The notes: generated from the letters alone by a model not told the origin. 64,000 bases of DNA from Hippasteria phrygiana (GCA_037893225.1 JAZGUH010000209.1:806001-870000), one strand, 5' to 3'; positions 22,401 through 37,400 are shown, counted from the first letter of the stretch. Translations and numbers: made by a program.

Positions 22401-25400
22401 GAAATCGGAGGTTTCAAAATCCAGTTGTCCTAATTTTATTCCAACCGAATAACGGTTATCTGATTTCACCGGAAGTTCCCATCTGGCTCATAGTCATGCC
22501 AACAAAAAGTGACCAGTGAGGTGCTGCATGAAAAGCCCTCCTAATGACTGGATATAGTTTGCAGGATTCAGTGACCACTGGGCCTTTTACAAAAACACTC
22601 CAGTCTCCAGAGCTGTAATGTTAAAAAATAAATGGATGGGTAGGCTATTCATACCAAGAAGACCACATGCGAGTGAATGTAGTTACAATCAGAGACCATG
22701 GAGCAAATTGGAGGATGTTCCAGTTGGTTTTTTTTAGCCTGTGTCACAAAAAAATGGAAGGATTAATTTGTTTAATATCCGGTTTCTAAAATTATGTTAA
22801 ATAATCGGGATTTATAACCCACTACTAGTTTGATGCTTCTTTTTGGATTGCTAGAAGAATGTCAGAGACCTTATATCTAACTACACCACCAGAGCGGTTC
22901 TTGATTGCTTGATGCATGCAGGCCTGAATCTTCATGGAGGCAATGCTCGTCATTGGCCCCGTGAGGACAATAAGCCAGTTCGGTATCTTGATGAAGTAGT
23001 CCAGGTCAAAGATTATTCGGGATAAAATTGCTGACGTGATGTCACGCTATGTTACGCAAATGCCCATTCCGATTGAATTTAACACGTGCGCGTCGTGGGA
23101 CCACCCTGCGCGTTCGTACGCGTGCGGTAGTAATCCCGAATGACCCGTGTCCGAACTCAGTTAAAAACAAGTTACCATCCAAAAGTCCATGTGATTTGCA
23201 TGCTGAGCAAACAACAGCAACCGGTCACAAGCAATAGACAACACATGGAAGTTTGGTTGGTAATCCTCTTTTTGTCAAGGAAGAATTTTCATGCTAAGCA
23301 AATTTTTGTGCTTAAAAGCTGCATGAAATTGGCCTCTGGTACCTGGTTGCAATTTTCTAATACGCAATTTTAATTTTTCTTTTTTTTTTGATGCAATTTT
23401 GTTTAATACATACTCATTTTGTTGTTTTGGTGTTTAATGCGAATGCCATTTGCCAAGGACAAAAATGCCTTGCCCTGTTAAGGAGGAAATTCTGGCCATG
23501 CACCTGTGTTTTTATGAGTTTCAATGTTACTTTTTGAATCTCATGTACCATTGTCTGTCTGTTCTGCTTGTGTTCACACTCATAGATGTATCTTGACGGC
23601 ATTCCTCTGTCTAACACTGAATATCAGGTAATCAATTCTTGTCTCTTACAGAGTTAAAGCTTAACAAAGCATAGTACATACACATTCACTGCAAATCTCT
23701 TTCACTTCACATACAATTCCATTCTTGTTATACCTAGTGTTCACCACTTATCGTCCAATTGCACGTTGTATGTACATAACACAACCTGACCTGACTTCAC
23801 CTGGACATCATGCATTGCACGTATGTCTCCATGGCATGTATCCATAGTATCCCAGGTCAGGTCAGGTCAGGTCAGGTCAGGTCAGGTCAGGTCAGGTCAG
23901 GTCAGGTCAGGTCAGGTCAGGTCAGGTCATGTCATGGAAGTTTCACACCTATTAGAGGTATGCACAAGACACGAATATTCCGAACAACACTTTGAAGCAT
24001 TTTGGAAGCATTAAACAAACTGGGGACACGAGCGGGCCAGATGCTGATGAGCATGCAACGTTCCATCCAGCTTGCAGTTGCATGAACCGTGACATGACCT
24101 TTGAATCTTCAAACGTATTATTCCATACAGATGTGGGAGTGCATACTGTCTGCATGAAGATTCATACCAATGTTTTGACATTGTTAGCGAACAGTGCTAT
24201 ATTGTGCTGTTATCCCTCTAGAATTTCTAGTTGTTACTAATGATTTCATGACCTTGTTTTTCATCTTTCGATATTTTATCCATGCAAGATTTCATATGCA
24301 ATGTCAAATGTAAATGTTCACTAACATAGTGGAAAATTCAAGTGTAAACGTTTGGAACTTTGTCTTGATATTCGTTCAATGTTTGTATCGAAATGCATGC
24401 ATTCGCTTTGGCCTTTGCTGTGACTGCTAGCTTTAATGGCAGTTCCATCTTGAATTGTGGATATTTCAATTTATTTTGAAGCACGATCAAAAGTATGCAA
24501 AAATACATGCAGTTTGGTCTTTAATTTCTATGCCACAATCAAACTTTGGTAGTGAGACAGTAGAAGATTTACGCTGCTAAGCTATGGACAAATTGCTGCA
24601 GAGTTACATCATTTGCATAATTTCAAGCATATATGCATGAAGTGTGAGAAGAGTACGTCTCCTGCCTTCCAATGTCTCAAAAATGCCACATCTAGGAAAA
24701 GAAGAAAACTAAATATTTTTGTCACAAAGTTCAGTACACTTATGAGGGCACACAGTCGTGCTTTCCTATGCTCCTGAGGACAATGCTCTGTGTTTCCTAT
24801 TGTTCTTTTAATATAACACAACCCCATAGACTAAGCACGTATTTTTACGTCCGAGGACCGATTTTAATAAAAGACTGACTCCCGAGGACAAGAAAGATTC
24901 CTTTGTATTTTCTTTCTCCTCTTGTCCTCAAACGTAAATACAGTACATGTACACAAATACATGTATGTGTTCACAATCTATTCAGATGTGTAGTGCCACA
25001 TATTTGTAAATTGTGAAGTTTGAATCAGTTTGGTGTACTCCACTCAAACCACTGTCGAGGATACCATCATGTTAAAATGCGGGAGGCCATTTTGGAAAAT
25101 ACTGCCTGGCAGGATCTAAAATATTTGTTGAAAGGCCTCCTCTTTCCTTTTTCAAAAAGGCATGATGCTTAACATGTTAGGTTTTCATATATTTGCATAC
25201 TTTCCAGCTTGTGCAAAAAAAGTCACAACAGCAGAAAAAATACATCTTCCACTACCAGCTTCTTAACCAGTTCGCGTCGGAGGACGTGTTAACACGATCT
25301 GGCATGTCTGGCTGTTTCTATATACGGGCACGGCTGACGGGTTAAAACATCAAGCTTGCCTCGACTCACCTCCGGGTGACGTCTCAATACGCTAATCCCT

Positions 25401-28400
25401 CATTTGTTTTGTACACACACAAAGTCCGAGAAGTCTGTGGAGGCAGACCGTGTGTTGAACTTGAACTTGGCCGCTGTGCACGGCCTGTTGTTCTACAATT
25501 TACACTCTGGTAGGCGCACCCGGAGTATTGAAATATGAGGTTTCGGCAAGAAATATTGTACAAAAACTTTTGAAATGACTCTTGCGAATCAGTATTTGTG
25601 GCGTTTGGCTGTATATCAGAAGTTGGCTGCTATATCTTTCCTTTTTTGAAAATAGAAATTTTCGGCAAAAATAATCCCGGTGCGAACTGGTTAAAGTTCC
25701 TCTACGCTCCTCTTTGTCATGTCTGTGTGAAATAGTCCCGTATAAATGCTGAGCTCAAGTCGCAAATGTTTTCCCATCCAAAAGTTGTTTTTAGTGTGTC
25801 CCATCACGCATCGTCTGGTTCATAGTGTTCATGAGCAGTCGACTTCAACTTTAGACAAAATACAATATAAAAGACACTGACAATTTGGGAGACCTCCAAC
25901 ATAGGGCAAGATAGCTCAGTTGGTAGAGCACCGGTACGGTTTTCTAGAGGTCTCAGTTTCGAATCCTGCTCCTGCCAGTTTTCTTTGTTCACTTTAAAAA
26001 TTCATTCAATTTACCTAGTCAGTTTCCCTTGTGGTTTGTTTGACGATATTATAAGTTTAAAAGTTGTATCCTCATTGGGGGTTGTATCATAAAGTTGTGG
26101 TGTGATTCTGACGAGCAACCCACCGCCAAACAAAGACGCTGACAATTTGGGAGACTGCCAACATATGGCCAGATACATTTTGCTCAGTTGGTAGAGCACG
26201 GTACGATATTCCGGAGGTCGCAAGTTCAAATCCAGCTCCTGGCAGTTTTCTTTGTTCACTTTGTAAATTAAGTTAAAATAAGGCTGGAATCTGGCATCAT
26301 AATCTCCTGCATAGTGCAGCCAGCAAGGCATGTTCAATTTAACCAGTGCAGCCATGCCTTATTGACTGGTTTCAGATGGTCTATTAGACATGGTTGACTA
26401 GAAAGAATTTAGGCAAGGTTAGTCGAACAATTCACTTTTGCGGTAGAATGAGGCAACAAAAATGGTGTTGCCCTTAAATGGGAAAAATAGGGAGGAAGGG
26501 TCGGGTGGGCATTCAATTTTTTTTTTTAAACTATCCATGAAAACGATACCACATGTCGTGTAACTCGGAATTTGGGAGGCAAAAAGTAAGCTTATTTAAA
26601 TGTGAGATTGCGCCGTCATAGCTGTATTTAAAGACAATGATTTCAATAAAACTTGTTTATTTTGTGCGGGAAAAGGTGAGATTTTTGAAAAAATAAAATT
26701 TTAACAAAAACAAAATAAAAAATAATGTGGCACTGTTTAATCCAACAATGGATTGAAACTGCACAAACGTTGGCCAATTGCGTCATCCGGCCTGGTGGCA
26801 CTGATTTTTTGCGCATATTTGCGTCATCCGTACGCAAAGGTTAACTCTAGCAGGGGTGAGATTTCTCGGCATTTTTTCTTATTTAAGGATTTTTGGTGAG
26901 ACGTTTTCCAGATGTCCTAAAGATTTTTGGTCCTTAATTAAATTGTGTTTATCATTCCAAAATTACCTCTGCAACCTGAAACGGTCTTCTAAAAAAATAC
27001 TGACGCTATTTTTTCGTAATTTTGAACCGTATCTTTATTTGGTAGAAAATGTCGTTTTCAGCAATGACATACAAATCGTTACCTCTGAACGTTTCGTGGA
27101 TTTTTCATTTCCCTCAAATTTCACCCCTGGTCTAGTCCTTGCTCGAACTTGTTCTTTGAGAGGGATGGGGTGTGGTTTCCTGTCATAAGAATTCTGGCAG
27201 ATATTTACATTAACTGTTTGAATGGTTACTAATCAGGCGATACCAAAAGTTAGCCTGACCAAGCCCATCGTGCGTGCCCCCTCCCAGAGTTCCATCGACA
27301 CCTCCAGCTCCAATGTCTTCAATGAGGTCTCCAGCTTTGACGAGTCCACCGATGTCGATAAGGGCAAGAGGTCAAAGGGCAAGCGGGCGCCAAAGGTCAG
27401 GAACGTTTCCATCCCCGACCAGGGCGTGCTCAAGGATGATGCTAAATCTAGAGGTGAGGGGATTTAAAATCTCCACGCAGGTGCTGGACTTGAGTTCAAG
27501 TCCTTGGAATCGGTGTACTGCCCTCTTGTAGGGAATACTGCCCTCTTGTGTCCATATCGGAGCCCCTAGTGCCTATCCAAGGATTGAGAACTATGGGCAT
27601 TTCTCAAACTCTAACTTCGGCTTCGGCTTCGGCTACGTCTCCAGCTATTCCCCAGTCCCATTGCCGATCTGAAGCCATGAATACATAAATAAATGAACAG
27701 GCTCTGGCTCCGGATTAAAACAAGACTTTGATGTACATGTAGCAAAAACTTGCCAAATCCGGGAACAAAATTAAGCCCAAGCCGAAGCCAAGGTTTGAGA
27801 AATGGCCTATGATATGGCCGTTATTTATTTATTCACGTTCCTGTGCGCATGTGTATTTCAGTTGCCGTGGAGACAAGTGACAAACGTGCTGTTACGTACC
27901 ATCTGGTAAAAGTCGTAAGCTGAATATTCATATGCAACAGAATTTTGGCCAATGACATTACACTTGTGTACTCTCGACCAATCACATTTTCAAGGGACAT
28001 TTTCAAAGGACATTTTCAAGGGATCGTCGTGTATATTATTGTATTTCACTTTTGAGTGATCTTTCCCACCCTCATTTGGGTGGCCTCCGAGGCAATGCGT
28101 GCCTTTTAATCTGCAGCGCTCTCGGTAGTCAGTACACAGAGTGGATACAAGCATGTTGAGTACAGTATTCAGCCAATATTTATTTCAGTATAAGAAGTAA
28201 ACATTCATGACCATTGACCATGAAGGGGCTGTACAATCAGAAATGACTTAACAAAAATCGTATCTGAAAATGTTTCAAAATCCAAATTATGCAACGTTGA
28301 ATTAATAGCACTCGCTTCATTTGTCGGAAGTACTTGTTTCTTAATCGTGCGCTTGGATATACGAAACACTGATTGATGTACCACCGTATTTTTCCATCCG

Positions 28401-31400
28401 CAGCTACCATGCTTCAGGACTCGGACATCCAAGACACCAAGCGAGAGCTTGAGAAGATGCGTCAGCTCCATGGAGCCGACTGGCTGCTAGCCCTGCAAGC
28501 ACCTTACGCACAGTCATTGAACACCATCGCATCGGAGACCAAGAAGATCGTCGAGCGAACGGCCAAACCTAAAGCTGCCAGGGAAAATTCACCAGGTCCG
28601 GGGAGCAGTGGCATCGAAAGTGACATCGATAGCACTCGCAATCCTAACGGCATGGTCCATGCAAACTCCAGTCACGGCAGGGATGTGGACAGGGCGGCCG
28701 ATAATCAAAAAGATGTTTTAGTGGAGGGTGTTATTGAGCAGACTACAGCGTCGATCGGCGAGGAATCTCTCCCGGAAGTCAGGGCAAAGCCGAAGCAGCT
28801 AGAAGTGGTGCAGACGGAAGTCCTCCTGGAGAGGAATGATTCCAAGCCATCGATATTTTTGGAGAGGCTGGGGTCGGATTCAGACATGGTGTTTGACAGC
28901 CCCTGGGTGGAGGCAGGTCCTGAAGATCAAGGTCTGATACTGTTTATATTCTTTCTGTTTAACCCTAACCCTGCCAGACGCAGCACAGTGCATCTGTGCT
29001 GACAGCTCCACTTTGCTGCACTCTCCACACAAGTCAATGTGACAAACTATGCAATCTGATGCGTCTGGCAGGGTTCTAGCCAAAATGTCGTAGAGGGTTA
29101 GGGTTAATATCGTACAACGCGTACATAAGGCTGAAATGGCATCAAATGCTTGCTACACTACAGTGTCTGATGTCATGTACAACACTCACAGTGTATACAT
29201 GTACAGGTTCTGTATATATCTCCGAGGACAAGAGGAGAAAGGAAATACAAAGAAAACTTTCAGTCCTCGCACGTCAAGTCTTTTGTTGAAATCGGTCCTC
29301 GGACGTAGAAGTACGTGCTTAGTCTATGGGGTTGGTTATAATAAAGGAACAATAGGAAACACAAAGTATTGTCCTCGCATGTATTGGGAAAGTACGACTA
29401 CATGTACGGGTGCATGGCAAGCAATGTGTTTTACTGCCAATGTCATCACAGCCAGAAGTTTTTTTGGGTTTTTGTTGTTGTTGTTTTTCTTTTGCAATTA
29501 ATGGCATCATCATGACCCATGATTTTTTATTTCCTAAGTCTCAATAAATTACTTTAACCCTAACCGTCCCAAATCGTATGTGGTATTGCGGTCGTCTGTG
29601 TGCTTGAGTACAGTGTGTATGCATGGGGTATTGTGACAGTCTGCAGCACTAGCGTTATGCATCGCATATTGAACATCTACTGTGTGATTGCATATACTTG
29701 TACTGTGTATCGTTGTACGATAGATCTACGTTCGCTTTGGAAACATTCTCGTTGGAAAAATAGATCGAGCACTTCATAAAAATAAAGCAGAAGGCGCCGT
29801 CCAGAAATTGGGCAAAGTTTATTGTACATATGCACATATGTACAAATGTACATGTAATTGTAGCGTGGCCCAGATCCCGAACACGCAATTTTTTTTCGGC
29901 CCTGCAGCCAAGACCAACTAGTATCCCTGATTTATGTATTCATTGTTTAAGAACCATGTATAGCATATTTCCTGTTTTTAATTTCTGTGAATTAGACATT
30001 GACCAGTCTGTCCACCTTTCTCTGTTGTAAACCCCCAGAGCATGATCTGTGCAGCCCTCTCCTGGTCACTCTCCAAGATTCCGGCCAAGACGTTCCCTGC
30101 CATCTCTTCCTGACGGTCAAGGAGACCCATTTGGAGGAGCGGGACCTGAATGGCCACGTCACAGCGAGACTGGAGATCAAATGCCTCAGGAGGTGAGTTC
30201 AGATAGGACGCCTTCCACGAAGGGCATGTCGCTAAAGGCAAGAAGTCACTGATCTTATTTTGTAGGCTATGCCAATAGCTTTTTCCCTCGTTCTGTATCT
30301 CTATGGAATTCTTTGCCTGGTGCACGTTTTCCTTCATCTTAGAATCTTTCCTGCTTCAAGAGGGATATTAATTCCTTCCTCTCGTATCTTTGATTCTTTT
30401 TTCTTTTTGTAGCTCCGTACCTCGGATTTTAGATTTGTTTGAGGCAAACTTGCATTAAACGAACCTTAACACTTTCCTAACCAATGTCGAGTTTACTTGA
30501 CAAGCCACAGCACCCCTGTTGCTTACCAATGTCTATTTTACTCGACAAGGAAACCACACACCAGAGTATCCAAACAACAAATATATTCGGCATGATTCAG
30601 CGAACTGTAGTGCTTGTGTTTTTCGCTGTCCATACATGATCTATATACCAACGGAAAGAGCTTGTTCGGATCTTTTCAATGGTGCTATCAAATTCATGTG
30701 TCGTCAATATTTTGAGAAAACTGTATCTGAAGTTTTCCCTGTAGAGTTATGTGTATGGAGTGCTATTGGTTCATGTGACAAACAACTTTCCTGTTTGATA
30801 AAGTGGGCCAGAAGAGAAAACAGCCGTAACTTTGCTATTTTAGCAGTTATGACTTTAAGTTTTGCACCATATGAAAGAGAAATGTTCATGAAACAAACGT
30901 TACACACAATATTTTCCTTTTCAACCAATTCTTGAGGGTGAAATCTTTGGTTGAAAATACAACCATTCAACAAGCAGTCAGCTGCTTTTTCTGCATAAGT
31001 GGTTTCATGCTTGACTGAACAAAGAATGTGGTATTGGGGGAAGTTAAGCCAATAAACAATGTGGTATAAAGGAAAGGGTTAAATAAATCGGACACAATGT
31101 AAGTCATTCAAAACTTTCAACATTTGCACCCTCATAATGTCCGTATTCATAGCGATATCGACTGAAAAATACATCTATGAAGATCTGAGTATATTTTTTC
31201 AGTTGAATGCCCTCTTTTTTTCTCTTTTTTTTTTTTTTAAGTAAAACTTACTTGGAAAAATTCAAAATAGTCTGATGACATTGCTTTAGGTGTTTTGATA
31301 CCAAAGTTTATTGGGCAATAGTTCCATTTTAGAAATGGTTCCATCTGATTTTCCTAACTAGCACAAATTAGCCGCATATGTACATTTGTGCTTTCATATC

Positions 31401-34400
31401 TAACCCTTTTGATGCGTTACACGGTCCAGGGAAATCTTCGGAGAAGTTAATGCTCATCCATAAGTTTGAAAACTAAAATTTTTTTTTCGGGGTTTAGACA
31501 AAATGCTTTCAGAATATTTGAGAAAAGAATGCCAAGTATGAATGAATACCCTCAGGCTGAAAATTCCATTCGTCAATTTATTCAATTTTTTTTTTTTTGG
31601 TTTCGGGGGGGCCTGACGTAGCATGCTTCACACTCAGGAGTCAGTCTGGAATGAAGAGTTGGGAGTGACTGACATCTTACCGGTCGTCAAGCTGACGTTT
31701 GATTATATCAGGAAAGATCGTAAGAAACGAGAATACATCTTGGAGGACGAGGAAAGTTATCAGGTACACGGTCTTCTTCGTTGTTTTTGTTTATGTTTAT
31801 TTAAGTCAGCTCTTTTGTATATTGAAAAAAAACTCCCTGTTTAATCATCTAACGTGCGTGACTATATAGTCGCAAGGTCCTTTTTGTCGCCACTCGTACG
31901 TACATACATACGGGTGGTGACAAAAAGGACCCGGCAACTTCATAGTCACGCATGTTAATTTTAGAGAGTTTCTAAATAATTTTCAAGATTTTCAAAAAAT
32001 TAAAAACAGCATTTCCAGAAGTTTTCCAAAATTATTTTATAGCCCCACCTCCACAAATTTTCATCTGTAACGATGCCTGCCATCCACTAGTCTTGGTTCC
32101 AAAACGTCCTTAAACTGCGAAAGGGCCAAGACGTGTTCGGCGATGTGGCCTTGGTGTGCGTGTGTAGAGGGTGGTGTACAGCCATTAACCTGTGCGCTGC
32201 TGCATCGCACCGCGCAATAAGGACGTCTTGGAACCAAGACCAGCCCATCCACAAGCCGTCCTATCAGCAATACCAAAAGAGGCAATTTTTGTATATTCCT
32301 CTTAGATGTTGAGCAAGACCCTGGAGCCGTTTCTGGAGGAGAACCGGCTGGCGGCAACCACTAAGAAGGCCATGTTTCAGTGCCTCAAGTGCTCTATGGA
32401 GTTCGCCCGCCACGAGGCCAAAAGAAAGCTGCTGACTCGACAGAGGGGAAACTTCAGAGGGGGTTACAACTCGGAGGAGGAAAGTAATAGCGGTGAGTGT
32501 TGAAGATGTACAGAAGGGTATGGAAAATAAAGCTGATCTCTTGATAGAGGGGCAACTTCTGATAGTTTTTACCATATTTTTGTAATCGCCTGATACAAGT
32601 CTAAAAGCTGCTCCAGGTAAAGGGATACGATCAAAGGTGGTAGGGTTGGTGATATTTTGAATTGCCAACCCTACCACCCTTACGGTTTTCCTGGGCCCAC
32701 ATCTAAATAGAGGATCATTCTTCAACAGATTCCAGAGAAATTATCCCAATTTTCAGACCTATAGATGGGCAGGGTAACTTGCACCGTCTGTGAGACCGAC
32801 TCAACACCCCCGACTGAGGAGGAAAGCAGTAATTGGGAGTGTTGATGATTTGTGGAAGGTTGCTGTGTAGCATGAAAATCGGGCTCTGTTAATTACTGAC
32901 CCCTTGCGTTATTGTACAGTGGTGTGCAAAATTATTCGAACACTTGACATATCTGAAGAAATTTATATTTAATGCCTTACAATGGCTGGTTTACATTTTT
33001 CACCTGTATTAAATAGAAAAGGTAATAGATGAATCCCGCAACGACGAGTTTAGCGCCGATCGTCACACTTCCGCATTTGAAAACGAGGATCTCAATGTCA
33101 CAGTAGACAACTTTATGCTGATCGTGCGCCTGCGCTGCCTTTTATGGCCTGATTAATTCATGCATGAATGAATGTGCTGAAAAGCGTTGTTTTGTTTGCC
33201 ACTGACATTCTCGCTTTCAACCCGGAAGTGCGCAGAAGGGGCTAATGTGAAATTCCTCTATTGTTGTGAGCATACATGTACATATGTAGCTCACATTGGT
33301 ATCTGCCAGTCCTACCATCTTTTTTATCAAACTTGACTCTAATATTTCGTGTGTCCACCCTTGGGAGCAATCACTGTGGCACATCTTTCGGGCATAGTGT
33401 CTATATATTTCCTGAGAGTTTCTACACTAATGCTGTTCCAAGTCTTCTGAAGTTCATTCCAGAGGGTTTCATTTGAATGTACATTGGTATATTGATTGCC
33501 ATTTCATCACAAACAACTAAAGTACCTAAAATATGCCAAGTGTTTGAATAATTTTGCACACCACTGTACGTAGACAAATGAAGAGAAACAGGGGTGAGGA
33601 TTAGGGTTAGGGTTGGGGTTAGGATGAGGTTTATACCATTGCAAAAAGTGCTTGTGATCAATATAAAATTACAATTTTGTTGAAGGAAAGAATAAAATAA
33701 AAGAAAAGAATACGAGTGTAGGCTATTGAGGTAAATTCTGTAATTTTACCATTCGGAAATGGTGATTTGTGACGCTGAAGCGGTTTGATTTGTTTTGCTT
33801 AACCCCTTGGGCATAGTATTAAACGGGAGACGTCGGGGTGTTGCAGCGGTTCTGGCAGCCAAATCGAACCGCTACAATGTGTTTGTGCAGTCAAGCATGA
33901 CATAAACAATAATCGAACAATGGATTGAAACTGCACAAACAGCGGCCAATGGCGTCATCCGGCCTGGTGGCACTTTTTGTTACGCCATATGGCGTCATCC
34001 ATACGCAAGGGGGTAAGCAGAGCAAAACTTTGGTGTGAAAACTTCAGTGTAAACAATTCTATCTTTCCATAATTTTACCTACATGCAGCGTGTTACCTTA
34101 GTGCCAGCCCATATACACTCTATAAAGGTTAGTAAGATGTGACTCTTGGGAAAATATCTTGTGGTTACTAGTTTGTGGGCGTCAGTCCGGACTAGGGAAA
34201 GCTAATTGGCACTTAATGGTGGCGTTACTCTTGTTTGTGTTTTGTTGTTGATGAAAACATAACTAAGGCCAAAAAAATAGTTCTGCTTCTGATTACATGG
34301 CATTTGAAAATAGGGTAGGTAGGTAGGTAGGAAAACATTTTTTTTGGGGGGCACTTTTTTATGCTGATCATATGTACCGTAATTTTCGGAATATAGGCCG

Positions 34401-37400
34401 CGCGGGGTATAAGCCGCAGCACGCAAAAATCTGTACATTCAGATTTAAAGTTGGCATATTAGCCGCACCGGTGTATAAGCCGCACCGCGGCGCTGACGAC
34501 GTTCAACCACAAGTCATCATGTTGCATGCTGAAGCGCTAGTCGGACTCCCTATTAATTATCGCGGCAACTCTTATTATCGCGGCATCGGAAATTACTCCT
34601 TTTTTTGCGTTGCCAACCGTATGGCGATTGTTCATCCAGTTCATCAGGCATTAAGGACTTCCTGCTAAGTTGTATAAAAATGACGATTATAAAATGTTGT
34701 GTCAGGACTTTTATTGAGTTTTAATGATTTTTAATAAATTCACGTATTCCAAAACTTGTTTGCCTCACCGTGTCTGCTACAAAGTACCGTCTTTATTTTA
34801 ACATAAATCTTCAATGGTGGTCTGTCCATGGAAGTTCTATTGTCTGGTTCCCATTCTACAGCTACATGTACAAATGCAAAATGACGCCGAAGGACGATAT
34901 TTCCACCGCGAAATCGTAAAAACTTACGGGAGCAAAATGACAGTGCGGTAAAAAAATAAAACGCGTAACGACGACGCACCGTGTAAAGTGAATGGCACCC
35001 CCAATCGTCAATCAGTAGACTTGTCTCAGTGAATTTTGTCGCCTTCCGGGGGGGACAGGGTGTTAAGAAATATCTTGCAGGCCTAATCGTCTTTATTCAA
35101 CTTGAACTTGACAGGGAAAATATCGTACTTTATTCAGGGGATGTTTTGGTCAAACATTAACTATGAATAAAAAGTTGAGATCATTGTAAAAACCACTTCC
35201 AGTACCGCGATAATACAGAGTCTGTACTCCGCTGAGCAACGGCGAGCATGTCTATTTTCACCGGCACGTGTCGCTAGTCGTTGTTTTGATTGGCCAAAGT
35301 AGATTTTGTTGCGCGCTTACATGATGTACGTGCTGGCAACCATTCATAAATTTGGGGCCTTGCTAATTCATGCAAAGGGATGTTTATTGGTTTCGGCTTA
35401 AGATTTCAGTATAAAAGTAATGTTTCTTTAAATTTGATATAAAGCAAATACGCCTGGAAGCAAGTAACTTCTTTTTCAAACAAACACAAATATGATTTTT
35501 ATTTCCCACATTATCATTTACTCCACTTGACAATGTTTTCGGAAATTCAACAACATCCCTCGTAGCATATGGTGTAATCCAAAACTAGGCACGCTCATTA
35601 GATCTGAAGAAAATAATTCGTTTTGCTGTAAACGAAAGATGATTTTTGTCTGGATTTTTCTCCACTTCAGGGAACATACGAGGACGAAATTAAATCGCCA
35701 GAATGACAATTGATAAATAATAAATATATATGCAGATAGATGAATATATTTTACTGAAAGATTTCAGCGGATTGCAATGGATTGTAATATTTCGGTAAAA
35801 ATTCTCCTAATGTGAAAATGAACGTCGCATGGTGCCCGCGCGCGATTTTGTTACTACGGACAATACTGGTACCCGCGCCCCGGAAGTACGTGACTTTTCC
35901 GCAAAGATGTGGCGACAAAACATTATTGCAATAATATTTTGTTTACTTTAGAGGACGCTGGAAATGGAAGTTGTGTACGTATTAAAGCCTACAATTATTG
36001 TAGGCTTTAATACGTACACAACTTGTATTTTTTTGTCACATTCGCAGACCGCAGATGCGGTAGATTAAGCCTCAAAGCGGTGGAGGTATGTGTTTATCAT
36101 GATCCTTAATAACTAATAATAGTTGACTAGAGCTTCGTTAAGTCCCAGAATTTTGACATTTTGACATCGAATATAATCGATGTTGGACCTCCGATGTATC
36201 GATTATTGAAAATTCTGATAGCCGGACCCTACGTTAACCAGTGAAATAATAAACAACATGGATTACACAACGATAAAACAAACAAAAACGAACAGATGCA
36301 CCACACGATTTGTGAGGTGTGAACGGTACTTACGGTACATTTGCAAGTCAATTCGGTCCCTCTGGACTGGTTTCCTTTATTTCCAACACGCTGAGGCGCG
36401 GCTTCTGTGACTGATTTTATTCTTCAAATGTTGCTGTATAAGCCGCCCGGAGTATAAGCCGCAGGGACATTTTTCAGTGTGAGAATCAACGTATAAGCCG
36501 CAGCCTATATTCCGAAAATTACGGTATATGGGTGTGCGAAGTTGGAATTTGCTTTGGAGATGATGTAAATTAGAAGACAGATTTTTGCCCTTTCCCGACG
36601 ATTCGAATCGGCTAGCCGAAACCTGCAAGGTCGGTTATCAAGTGCACTAGTGAGCAGGAAGTCATTGGTTCGAGTCCCACCCGAGTAAGCATGAGATTTT
36701 TTTCCCACAGGCTCTTAGAAAGCACTGAGTATACAGTGTGATTCATTTTATATTTTGTACTAAAATTATATCTCTCTCGTGATTTATTCTTGTGTTTATT
36801 CATTCATCAAGTTAGTATGGCTGTCTTTTCTTTTCTCCATTCCATGGCATGTTAGATATCGAGTCATGGATGAACGAGGTTCCAGTGTGTCCAGCATGCA
36901 ATAGTGATTTGATCGTTGAGCTGGAGAATCCCGCTTCGCCAAACAGTCACGCGTCTGCTGTTAACACGCCAACGGGGTCCCTTAACTCGCTGGAAATGAA
37001 TGTTAGGCCCATGGCAACCTCTTCACCCTGGAAACTCAAGTACGGAGAATTTGATAGGGCTCCTTACTTGCAAAAGTGTAACACTTTGTGGATGTTCATT
37101 TTGAAAATGTTTTTACTAAAATGGTTTTACTAATGCCCAAGTCCCACCAAAATTTCCTTCAGTCATCACAGTAGAACTTTGCTATAACGAAAGCTGTTGT
37201 AACGAACACTGCTATACCGAACATTTATGTATAACAAACATTCCCTTTTTCTCTCAACAATTATTCACTATAACGAACGACCACTATAGTGATCATTTTT
37301 TGGATCACATGATGTTCTTTATAGTGACGTTCTACTGTAATTAAGGAAACTGTGAAAGGTTTCTTCTAACCTGTTTTGTTTATTTTAAATTTTATGGCAT

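Larger units (their letters stand above)
23628..27236 (+). other. STK11IP intron 8
   Basis: A 3.6-kb intron containing the (AGGTC)n tract, a sequence at about 24600-24960 related in inverse to 29210-29400, a CCAGTTCG TTAA element, two tRNA-SINE copies and a CAGGGGTGA element. No other gene. Confidence 0.5.

Noticed and set aside
25423..25513. Exon-like stretch (SEKSVEADRVLNLNLAAVHG)
   Set aside because: Lies inside a TTAA-flanked element, has a poor acceptor (CACACAAAG), and exons 8 and 9 of STK11IP already join in phase without it.
25877..26262. Two adjacent tRNA genes
   Set aside because: Stems are broken, box B varies, and both share a non-tRNA tail with copies elsewhere, so they are SINEs.
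30519..30935. 138-codon frame as a separate gene in intron 11
   Set aside because: No recognisable domain, no codon bias apparent, and a TA-rich context; chance is more likely.
31638..31763. CACTCAG as the acceptor of STK11IP exon 12
   Set aside because: It would start in phase 0, but exon 11 ends in phase 2; only the GTAG at 31618-31621 keeps the frame.
33598..33631. Chromosome end or telomere
   Set aside because: Only three to four imperfect TTAGGG units, with single-copy gene sequence on both sides.
33422..33661. 79-codon minus-strand frame over the Tc1 relic
   Set aside because: Different frame from the recognisable transposase remnant; it is a shadow running into the TTAGGG repeat.
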